Below the pieces are notes generated by a model. The model saw only the letters and a list, made by a program, of their open reading frames with translations, made no database searches and was not told the origin of the DNA. From Wenjunlia vitaminophila DSM 41686 (GTDB lineage: Bacteria; Actinomycetota; Actinomycetes; Streptomycetales; Streptomycetaceae), in assembly GCF_000380165.1 (NCBI RefSeq), contig NZ_KB904679.1, forward strand, positions 1 to 49,494: a stretch of DNA of 49,494 nucleotides. Direction: 5' to 3'. Below, one piece after another: positions 7,752 to 16,547 of the stretch; the first letter of the stretch is position 1; every line of letters starts with the position of its first letter. A program made the position numbers and the translations under genes.

Positions 7752-10250
7752 TCACCCGTTCAGGTCCACCAGGAGCGGGGGCACCCGCTCGCCGGACGCG
7801 GTGACCAGCGAGACCACGGCGTGGCCCGGCGGCACCGAGTGGGCCAGCTCGGAGGCGGACCACCGTTCCCGTTCCACCTTGCGCACGGTCACCGACTCCG
7901 TCGTCACCGCCCGGCCGGTGACCAGCTTGCGCAGGGTGTTCATGCTGCGCCGGAACGAACCCCCGTAGTGGTCGGGGGCGCGGGTCACCCGCGGGTCGTC
8001 CACCCACGTCTTCCCCCAGGTCTCGGCGAAGTAGCCACCGTCCCAGGTGTTGATCCCGGCGAGCGCCACGTGACAGCCCACCGCTCCGAGCAGCGCGCCG
8101 CGCAGCGGCTCGGGGACGTCGTCGAGGGAACGCAGCGCCAGCACCGCCCCGGCGTGCCCGGACCGCAGGCGCTGGAGGTCCCGTACCGTCTCCTCGGTCA
8201 CCGCGTGGGCGGCGTCGTCCACCACCAGGCAGGCGAACAGCGACCGGTCGGCGCGGGCCGCCACCGCCGCGGCGAACTGCGCCAGGACCAGTCGGGTGAG
8301 GATGCGGCTCGCCTCGGCGTGGCCCCTGGCGGGAAGGCAGATCCGCACCCGCAGCGGATGTTCCAGGGCGCGCAGCGAGAACGGGTGGCTGAGGCCGTGC
8401 ACGTCGAAGAAGCCGGCGAAGGCCGGGCGGTTGAGCAGCGCCACCCGGTCGGCCAGCGCGGGGCCGACGTCCTCGGGCCGGCCGTGCAGGCGTTCCCGGG
8501 CCATCAGGTCACGCAGGTGCTGGTGGGCGCCCGCGGCGTCCAGCACGCCACGCAACGCCGCGAAGGCGTCGGGGGTGCCGTCCAGGAGTTCGCGCAGCTC
8601 GCCCACCGCTGGGTAGCGCCCGTGGGCGGCGTGGAACGGGCCGAGGAGCTGCCCCAGCGCCGTCCTGGCCGCACGGCTGTCCACCTCCCCCTCGGGTAGC
8701 AGCGCTTCGGCCAGGCAGGCCGCCGCCTCGTCGGGGTCGGCGGCGCCCCCGTAGAGGTCGAAGTCGTAGTCGGACGCCGGGTCCCCGAGCGAGATCACCA
8801 CGTCGAACGCCTCGCGGGGCCCGAGGTCCGCCTCGGCCGGCCCCACCGCCACCACCGCGGCCCGGCCGCACAGTGCCTGGAGGTTCAGGCTCTCCACCAC
8901 CGGACGCAGCACGGAGCGGGTCTTGCCAGAGCCCGGCGGCCCCACGGCCACCAGGGAGGTGCTGAGCATGCCCGGGTCCAGGGCGATGGCCGCGTTCCGG
9001 TAGGCCCAGGGGTTCTTCTCCTGGTCCGGGGCCAGCCCCAGGCGAAGCTGCGACACCAGGAGGTCGTGCCGGGCCTCGCTCCTGGCTGGCAGGTCCCGCG
9101 CGCCGGACGGGTGGGTGAACGACGCGCCGCCCTGGCGCAGCACGGTCTCGGTGACCACGCGGGACCGTTCGGCGTGCATCCTGGCGTTCTCCCAGGCCCG
9201 GCTGATCCGCACGTAGTCCACGTCGGTCATCCGCCCCGAGCGCACCTCGGCGTCCAGTCGGTCGGCGAGCGCCGTGGCGCCGGCCGCCCGGAGGTCCGGC
9301 CAGGCGGAGGCGGGGGCCGGCAGGGGGGGCTCCGGCCGGCGGGGTGGCCGGCGGGCGGTGAACGTGCGCAGCGGGGGCAGGGCCAGCACCCGGGGGGGCA
9401 CCCGGGGCTCCACGAACCGCCGGTACACCTCCAGCCACTGCCCGAAGTACAGGACGCCGGCGACCACCGTCAGACGCAGCAACCAGGCGTACGAGTCCCA
9501 GACGAGGTCCTCGTCCAACCACGACTCGGGGGCGATCCGCTCGAGGAACCACCAGACCGGGATGGTGTCCTCCCACATCAGCCGCCACACCACCCAGCCG
9601 AGCACGGCGGTGAGGAGGGCCTGGACCAGCAGCCGGGGGGACGGGGTGTCGGCGCCCCGCCTGCGGCGGTCGTGGGCGGGGACCGCGGTGTGCGGGGACG
9701 GGGCGTCGCGGAGCAGTTCGGGCGTGGTGAACCGGCGCAGCGGGGGCAGGGCCAGCACCCGGGGCGGCACCCGGGGCTCCACGAACCGCCGGTACACCTC
9801 CAGCCACTGCCCGAAGTACAGGACGCCGGCGACCACCGTCAGACGCAGCAACCAGAAGTACGAGTCCCACATGAGTTCCTCGTCGTCCCAGGACTCCGGG
9901 CTGACCAGCGCGAGGAACCGCCAGGCCGGGATGACGTCGAGGTAGACCAGTCGCCAGACCACCCAGCCGAGTACCGGGGACAGCAGCGCACCGAGCAGCA
10001 GCCGGCGGTTGGTGATCCGGTCGGGGTCCTCCGGCGGGCGGGGGACGTGACCGAACCGGTAGACACCCGGGACGTCCACGGGACGTTCGGTGTGCACCCA
10101 GGTCACCAGGTCACGGTGGGGCGAGGGGGGAGCCGCGGGGCGGGGGGGCACCGGTGGCGGGCCGGCCGGCCGGGGCACCTGCCCGGCCGGGCTGGGCGCC
10201 GGATCGGCGTCCGCCGGCTGCTGGAAACCCATGCTGCCGCCACCGTCCAT
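7752..10250 (-). CDS. VirD4/TraG-like membrane ATPase with duplicated membrane module
   Basis: The 832-aa protein has a Pro-rich cytosolic N-terminus (about 1-75) and two copies of a ~123-residue module, each with two hydrophobic segments (e.g. GWVVWRL and WLLRLTVVAGVLYFGQW). A large cytosolic P-loop domain follows, with Walker A VGPPGSGKTRS and a Walker B-like hhhhDD (FACLVVDDAAHA). The layout resembles the coupling-protein/TraG group of the FtsK-VirD4 superfamily, which pump DNA or protein across membranes. No relaxase or type IV secretion genes are nearby, so substrate and role are unknown. ATG at 10248-10250 was chosen because GGAGGG lies ten bases upstream; a second ATG six codons on is possible. 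It is divergent from the PAP2 gene. The two repeats share a ~119-bp nearly identical DNA stretch. Confidence 0.75.
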   Translation of the reverse strand: MDGGGSMGFQQPADADPAPSPAGQVPRPAGPPPVPPRPAAPPSPHRDLVTWVHTERPVDVPGVYRFGHVPRPPEDPDRITNRRLLLGALLSPVLGWVVWRLVYLDVIPAWRFLALVSPESWDDEELMWDSYFWLLRLTVVAGVLYFGQWLEVYRRFVEPRVPPRVLALPPLRRFTTPELLRDAPSPHTAVPAHDRRRRGADTPSPRLLVQALLTAVLGWVVWRLMWEDTIPVWWFLERIAPESWLDEDLVWDSYAWLLRLTVVAGVLYFGQWLEVYRRFVEPRVPPRVLALPPLRTFTARRPPRRPEPPLPAPASAWPDLRAAGATALADRLDAEVRSGRMTDVDYVRISRAWENARMHAERSRVVTETVLRQGGASFTHPSGARDLPARSEARHDLLVSQLRLGLAPDQEKNPWAYRNAAIALDPGMLSTSLVAVGPPGSGKTRSVLRPVVESLNLQALCGRAAVVAVGPAEADLGPREAFDVVISLGDPASDYDFDLYGGAADPDEAAACLAEALLPEGEVDSRAARTALGQLLGPFHAAHGRYPAVGELRELLDGTPDAFAALRGVLDAAGAHQHLRDLMARERLHGRPEDVGPALADRVALLNRPAFAGFFDVHGLSHPFSLRALEHPLRVRICLPARGHAEASRILTRLVLAQFAAAVAARADRSLFACLVVDDAAHAVTEETVRDLQRLRSGHAGAVLALRSLDDVPEPLRGALLGAVGCHVALAGINTWDGGYFAETWGKTWVDDPRVTRAPDHYGGSFRRSMNTLRKLVTGRAVTTESVTVRKVERERWSASELAHSVPPGHAVVSLVTASGERVPPLLVDLNG
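9367..9855 (-). repeat. Direct repeat inside the VirD4-like gene (offset 369 bp)
   Basis: Segments 9367-9486 and 9736-9855 match at all but about one of the first 119 positions, including silent sites. The offset of 369 bp is exactly 123 codons. They encode the same ~40 residues (from WLLRLTVVAG to VLALPPLR). Beyond this block the two modules are much less alike, which suggests gene conversion inside an old in-frame duplication. Confidence 0.9.
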
Positions 10251-10515
10251 AGCGCGCGTTCCCTCCGTACCGTGCCACCACCCTGAACTGCCACTCAATG
10301 TAGTCGAGTTGCCACGTGCGGCCGAGGGCGTGTCAGTTCTGGCGTCCCGCGGAGCCGGGCGGCGGGCACGGGCGGGAGGTCACGCCCGGGGGTGGACGCT
10401 CGGACGGGGGTCGGACGGGTTGCCCGGGGGTCAGTGAAGAACCTGTGCGAGCCTGATGGCGGACGGGTGATCCGACTCGCCCGCTGGCCCCCCGCTCCCG
10501 TACGGTCTCTTTCAG

Positions 10516-11419
10516 ATGGCTGAAACACCCAGTTCGCAGCAGCACGCGAGCGACACCCCACCGGGGGCTCCCCACCTCCGGTACGCACGTGCCCTCGCGC
10601 ACGGCGCCGCAGCCGAAAGCCGCGGCAACCATCGCCGGTCACTCGACCAGTCGCCCCACACCCCCCGGGGCGGCCGGGCCGAGGATCGCCACAGCCGCCC
10701 CGGAACTCTCCCCCCCGTTCCGGGGCGGCGCCGCGTGCTTCCCCGGTGGGTCGTTCCTCCGCTCGGCCCCCGGTTCCCCGGGTGGTCCCTGCTGGCGCTC
10801 GGAATGCTGGTGCTGCTGGTCCTGATCACCTGGCAGGTGGTGGACGACGGGGCCCTGCTGGTCCTCGACGAACGGGCTCGGGACGCGGTGCCGCACCGGG
10901 GTGCCGACGAGCCGGTGCGGCCGTGGGCGGCGGAACTCCTCGCCGACCTCGGGGGCACGCTGGTGGCGGGTCCGGTGCTGGCCGCGGCGGCGCTGGGCTC
11001 CGCCTGGTGGAACCGTCGCCGGGACGCTGTTCGCTGGTGGCTTCCCCTCGTCTGGGCCGCGGTCGCCGGGGCGGCGGTCCCGTTGCTGGTGGTCCCCATG
11101 AAGGCGGTCGTGGGCCGGGAGGGGCCGGACGGGACACTCGATCCCGGCCAGCTCGGCTTCTACCCCTCCGGGCACACCGCCACCGCGGCCGTGTGCTACG
11201 GCGCCGCGGTGCTGCTCGCGCCGGCCGGCCGCCGGGGCCTGACCTGGGCCGCCGCGGCGCTGAACGCGGCCGTGGGGGTGGCCCTGGTCTGGTGCGGCTA
11301 CCACTGGGCGCTGGACGTGGTGGCCGCCTGGTGCCTGTCCGGGACGGTGCTCCTCGCGCTCCGGGCCGGGCTGGCGGGACCGGGCGGCGGCCGGGTCGGT
11401 CGAGGTCGGGCGGTAGCGG

Positions 11420-11448
<29 letters not shown>
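10516..11448 (+). CDS. PAP2-superfamily membrane phosphatase
   Basis: Integral membrane lipid phosphatase of the PAP2/PgpB type, possibly acting on undecaprenyl pyrophosphate or phosphatidic acid. Three signature parts are visible: KAVVGREGP (motif 1, K..R), YPSGH (motif 2) and CGYHWALD (motif 3, His and Asp). About five hydrophobic helices start at residue ~88. The first ~80 residues are Pro/Arg-rich and not typical. ATG 10516 has no Shine-Dalgarno, but TACGGT (10501-10506) nine bases upstream would make a near-leaderless message. GTG at 10734 (237 aa) is the other candidate start. The 3' end overlaps the convergent mmsA by 29 bp. Confidence 0.8.
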
Positions 11449-12922
<1,474 letters not shown>

Positions 12923-13277
12923 CAGTGCCGACCCTCCTATGGGGGACAACTCCCGAACCGCCAGTCTCATGGTGGCCAGCCCGCCCCGCAATGCCCCCTG
13001 CCCACGGCGTCTCCCCGGCCCGGGCGTGGCCGTGGGTGTCGGCGTGTGCGTGCGCGGGGGCGGGGGCGGGGGTGTCGGCGTGCGCGGGGGCGGGGCCACC
13101 ACAGCCCCGGCACCCGGGGCACACCCGGTCAGCGTCCGCCGAAGCCAACGTCCCGCCCGGGTCGGCCTCCACCGGGGGCTCCCCGGGGCCAGGCACGCCG
13201 TACCACGTCCGGGGTCCCGCCCCGCGTCGCGGACTACGATGGCCCGCGCCACCCCGCAGGCAGGAAGGTCACACCAC
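12923..13277. repeat. Divergent mmsA/deaminase intergenic region with G-rich imperfect repeat
   Basis: No gene is seen. The mmsA Shine-Dalgarno AGGAGG lies at the left end and AGGAAGG for the deaminase at the right end. The middle holds an imperfect direct repeat: GTGTCGGCGTG followed by a GCGCGGGGGCGGGG run occurs at 13036 and again at 13072, 36 bp apart. The G-tracts on the plus strand could form quadruplex-like structure (inference). No clear promoter hexamers were found. Confidence 0.4.
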
Positions 13278-14318
13278 ATGTCCCAGACCACCAGTCCCCA
13301 GGGCATCGACGCGTTCATAGCCGGGCTCCCCAAGGCGGAGTTGCACGTGCACCACGTGGGTTCGGCGTCGCCCCGCATCGTGGCGCAGCTCGCCGCCCGA
13401 CACCCGGGCGCACCGGTCCCGACCGATCCCGCCGCGCTGGCCGAGTACTTCACGTTCCGCGACTTCGCCCACTTCATCGAGGTCTACCTGAGCGTGGTGG
13501 ACCTGGTGCAGGACGCCGAGGACGTGCGCCTGCTCACCTACGAGGTGGCCCGGGACATGGCCCGGCAGAACATCCGCTACGCCGAGCTCACCGTGACCCC
13601 GTACAGCTCCACCCGGCGGGGCATCCCGGACCGGGAGTTCTGCGACGCCATCGAGGACGCCCGACGGGCCGCGGAGGCCGAACTGGGCGTGGTGCTGCGC
13701 TGGTGCTTCGACATCCCCGGTGAGGCGGGACTCGAGGCGGCCGAGGAGACGGTGCGCATCGCAACCGAGGTCCAGCCGGCGGGACTGGTGAGCTTCGGAC
13801 TCGGCGGCCCGGAGATCGGGGTGGCCCGCCCGCAGTTCCAGCCGTACTTCGACCGGGCGCGGGCCGCCGGCCTGCACAGCGTTCCGCACGCGGGGGAGAC
13901 GACGGGGCCGCAGACGGTGTGGGACGCCCTGCGCCACCTGGGAGCCGAACGGATCGGGCACGGCACCAGCGTCGTCCAGGACCCGGCCCTGGTGGACCAT
14001 CTCGGTGAGCACCGCATTCCGCTGGAGGTCTGCCCGACGTCGAACGTCGCCACCCGCGCGGTGGCAGACCTGGACGAGCACCCGATCCGCCGGATGGTCG
14101 AGGCGGGTCTGGTGGTGACCGTCAACAGCGACGACCCCCCGATGTTCGGCACCGACCTCAACACCGAGTACGCGGTCGCCGCCCGGTTGCTGGGGCTGGA
14201 CGAGGCCGGGGTCGCGGAACTGGCCAAGAACGCCGTGTCGGTGTCCTTCCTGGACGCCCCCGGAAAGGCCGAGCTGACCGCGTCGATCGACACCTACCTG
14301 GCGAACTGGGGGTCCTGA
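13278..14318 (+). CDS. Adenosine deaminase-family enzyme, possibly aminodeoxyfutalosine deaminase
   Basis: Zinc amidohydrolase removing an amino group from a purine nucleoside. The 346-aa protein has the metal-binding AELHVHHVG (canonical adenosine deaminases read HLHLDG here), the catalytic HAGE, the HGT motif and the NSDDP motif. The HVHHVGSASP variant and overall pattern match the Streptomyces group, one member of which was assigned to 6-aminodeoxyfutalosine deamination in futalosine-pathway menaquinone synthesis (established for the family, from memory). No other mqn gene is in the window. ATG 13278 is preceded by AGGAAGG nine bases upstream. Simple adenosine salvage remains the alternative. 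Confidence 0.85.
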   Translation: MSQTTSPQGIDAFIAGLPKAELHVHHVGSASPRIVAQLAARHPGAPVPTDPAALAEYFTFRDFAHFIEVYLSVVDLVQDAEDVRLLTYEVARDMARQNIRYAELTVTPYSSTRRGIPDREFCDAIEDARRAAEAELGVVLRWCFDIPGEAGLEAAEETVRIATEVQPAGLVSFGLGGPEIGVARPQFQPYFDRARAAGLHSVPHAGETTGPQTVWDALRHLGAERIGHGTSVVQDPALVDHLGEHRIPLEVCPTSNVATRAVADLDEHPIRRMVEAGLVVTVNSDDPPMFGTDLNTEYAVAARLLGLDEAGVAELAKNAVSVSFLDAPGKAELTASIDTYLANWGS

Positions 14319-14445
14319 GGCACCGTCGTACGGTGGGGCGGCGGTCTATGCGCGTCGCCCCATCACTGCCCGTGTGTTGGCGCCCGGATGTGCCCGCACC
14401 GGCAGGGCCTGCTTCCGGACAACTTGTGCTGTCTGCGCTGTCCGG

Positions 14446-14486
14446 GCGTTTTCCCCTGGTGAACGGGTATCTCCTACCCGATACCC
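14446..14486 (+). promoter_or_regulatory. Sigma-B-like promoter with overlapping inverted repeat
   Basis: GCGT (14446-14449), 15 bp, GGGTAT (14465-14470) fits the actinomycete sigma-B-type pattern GNNT-N14-16-GGGTA(C/T). The -10 is also the left arm of GGGTATC (14465-14471) / GATACCC (14480-14486), a perfect 7-bp inverted repeat. The transcript would have a ~155-nt leader before the STAS gene. The rest of the 315-bp gap 14319-14633 shows no gene. Confidence 0.55.
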
Positions 14487-14633
14487 CGCAGCCGCCGACC
14501 CAGGTCCCCGGCAGCGTCTGCGGAAGCGCGGATGCCTGCGCGTCGGGCGAACGGCGCTGCCGCGCCCTCGCCGCCCACCACCCACACGCCTCGCAGCCCC
14601 GCTGCCCCGCGATCAGTTGAGGGGGCACAGGCC

Positions 14634-15035
14634 ATGTATCACGACGAACTGACCTTCAGCGTCCGGGAGAGGCGCGTCGGCGACACCATCGTGGTGGAGC
14701 TGCGCGGCGAACTCGACCTGTTCGCCACGCCCCGGCTGTCCGCCCGGCTCGACGCCCTGACTGTCCAGCCGCGCCCCGCCCTCGTCCTTGACCTGCGGCA
14801 GTTGGCCTTCATGGACTGCGGGGCGCTGACCGCGCTGTGCCGGGTGCGGGCCAGGACCGCAGCCCGGGGCGGCCGGCTGTACGTGGTGACCAATCGCCGG
14901 CACATCCTGCGGCTGCTCCAGGTCACCAGGCTGTTGCGGGCCTTCGACGTCTTCTCCGACCTGCCGTCGGCGCTCGCCAGGGCAGCCAGCGCGAGTGACA
15001 CCCCCACGCAGGCCGACCAGGGCGCCATCGCCTAG
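14634..15035 (+). CDS. STAS-domain anti-sigma factor antagonist lacking the usual phospho-serine
   Basis: SpoIIAA/RsbV-like partner-switching protein, normally released from or bound to an anti-sigma kinase according to phosphorylation. The 133-aa protein is essentially one STAS domain (VVELRGELDLFATPRLSARL, then LVLDLRQLAFMDCGAL). The phosphorylation site of the family is D-S-S-G or D-C-S-G; here it reads D-C-G-A, so the acceptor Ser is replaced by Gly. ATG 14634 has GAGGGG about nine bases upstream. It is single, with no kinase or sigma gene beside it; its promoter looks sigma-B-like. It may be a constitutively active antagonist or have another partner (inference). Confidence 0.88.
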   Translation: MYHDELTFSVRERRVGDTIVVELRGELDLFATPRLSARLDALTVQPRPALVLDLRQLAFMDCGALTALCRVRARTAARGGRLYVVTNRRHILRLLQVTRLLRAFDVFSDLPSALARAASASDTPTQADQGAIA

Positions 15036-15083
15036 CCTGCCCGCGGTCCCGCCCCCGGGTCCGCCCGCGGGTCACCGGCGCGG

Positions 15084-16535
15084 CTACCGGGGCGGGTGGC
15101 CGTCCGGGTAGGAGACGTCCCTCAGCTCGACCCCGCCGTGGGGGCGCAGCTCGAGCACCGGAACCGCCTTGTTCTGGGCATACCCCTCGTTGTCCAGGGA
15201 GATGTCTCCGCTGGCGCCGGGGACCCTGTGCACCCCGTTGAGCACCTGGAGCTTCTGTTGCACGGCCTCCGGGGAGAGCGACGACGGTCCCTGATCGGTG
15301 CGGTACCGTATCGCGGCGATGGCGGTCAACACCGCGTCGTGGGCCATCACCGCGTGCCCATCGGTCAGCGTGGCGTCGGGAAACCAGTCCTTGCTGGTGA
15401 ACGTCTCGGTGAAGAATCGCACCGCCGGCCTGTTCACCTCGGCCCTGTCCCACACTCCGGGATGGGTCAGGCCGGTGTAGACCAGCCTGATCCTGCCGGC
15501 CAGCGCCTGGTCGAGCTGTTCGTCGGAGCGCAGCAGGGTCGCGTCGTCGCCGGTGACGACGGTGAACCCGACGTCCTGGCAGCCACGGTTGCCCAGTTGG
15601 GCCACGAACACCCTGAGCGCGTCGGAACGCCCGGCGAAGTAGATTGTTCTGGTGTTCGAGTAACACAGGTTGTCGATCAGTGCGGAGAACCGGTCACCCA
15701 GCGAGGGCAACCGCCCGGCGTAGGAGCCTCGCTCCTCCACCAGGGCGTGGCCGTCTCCTGCGTACGCCTCACGGAAGGCGGTGCGCAGGCTGGTGGAGTA
15801 CGTCTCGTTCTCGTCGCGGTCGAAGACGAGTTGTACCCTGCGGACCTTCTGGTCCTTCAGCCACTCCGCCGCCGCCGTGGCCTGGTCGCTGTTGGTGGGG
15901 GCGACCCGGGCCAGCGTCCGCACGCCGGGGACCTCGTCCACGGTGAGCACGTCGCTGACCATGGGGATGCCGTGCTCGGACAGGTAGCGCATGGCCTCGC
16001 CGTTGGCCTTGGTGCTGCGGCTGATCCCGGCGACCGCGACCACGCCGTTGTCCTCCTTCGACTCCTCCACGATCTTCTCGGCGGTGACCTTCCAGTGCTC
16101 CGAGCGCTCGCCGAAGTTCCCGATGACCAGCCGGATCAGCGGGCTCTCCCCCCTCACGCCCCTGTTGGCCCGCCACTGGGCGGCGTACGCCCCTGCGAGA
16201 CTGTCCCGGATGGCACCGCTCTGCCCTTCGCCCATCGGCCGCGCGAAGGCGATGGTCACGTACTCCTTCCCGGTCTGCTCGACCCGGTCGTTCTCCGCTT
16301 CGATCCTCTGCGAGACGCCGCGGAGCTCGTCGAAGAAGGGGTGCCCGCCGTCGGTGAGCCCGACGCACTGCTCGCCGCGCGCCTCCAGGCCCGAGCCGCA
16401 GTCGTCCTGGTCGCGCAGGTGGCGCCAGCCCACGACGCCTCCGGTCACCGTCGCCAGCGCGGCGACCACGATGAGCGCCGTGAGGAGGGGGTGCCGGTAG
16501 TAGAAGGGGCCTGGACCCAGACGTGGGTGACTCAC
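15084..16535 (-). CDS. Membrane-anchored periplasmic-binding (LivJ/ANF-receptor-like) protein
   Basis: The 483-aa protein has a short cytosolic tail, one membrane helix at about 19-38 (LLTALIVVAALATVTGG) and a large outer domain. That domain follows the type 1 periplasmic-binding fold of branched-chain amino-acid and ANF receptors: VVAVAGISRS, GIPMVSDVLTVDEVPG, and a late lobe with HAVMAHDAVLTAIAAI. Two Cys (in DDCGSG and EQCVGL) follow the helix and may form a disulfide. The start is GTG 16533-16535 with GGAGG six bases upstream. It begins 12 bp after the NTPase stop, so the two are an operon. No permease or ABC ATPase is present, so it is more likely a sensor than a transporter part (inference). 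The ligand is unknown. Confidence 0.75.
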   Translation of the reverse strand: MSHPRLGPGPFYYRHPLLTALIVVAALATVTGGVVGWRHLRDQDDCGSGLEARGEQCVGLTDGGHPFFDELRGVSQRIEAENDRVEQTGKEYVTIAFARPMGEGQSGAIRDSLAGAYAAQWRANRGVRGESPLIRLVIGNFGERSEHWKVTAEKIVEESKEDNGVVAVAGISRSTKANGEAMRYLSEHGIPMVSDVLTVDEVPGVRTLARVAPTNSDQATAAAEWLKDQKVRRVQLVFDRDENETYSTSLRTAFREAYAGDGHALVEERGSYAGRLPSLGDRFSALIDNLCYSNTRTIYFAGRSDALRVFVAQLGNRGCQDVGFTVVTGDDATLLRSDEQLDQALAGRIRLVYTGLTHPGVWDRAEVNRPAVRFFTETFTSKDWFPDATLTDGHAVMAHDAVLTAIAAIRYRTDQGPSSLSPEAVQQKLQVLNGVHRVPGASGDISLDNEGYAQNKAVPVLELRPHGGVELRDVSYPDGHPPR

Positions 16536-16547
16536 CTGATGCCTCCG

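Noticed and set aside
7752-10250. Integrative conjugative element around the VirD4-like gene
   Set aside because: No relaxase, integrase, VirB4 or att-like repeats are nearby; the flanking genes are metabolic.
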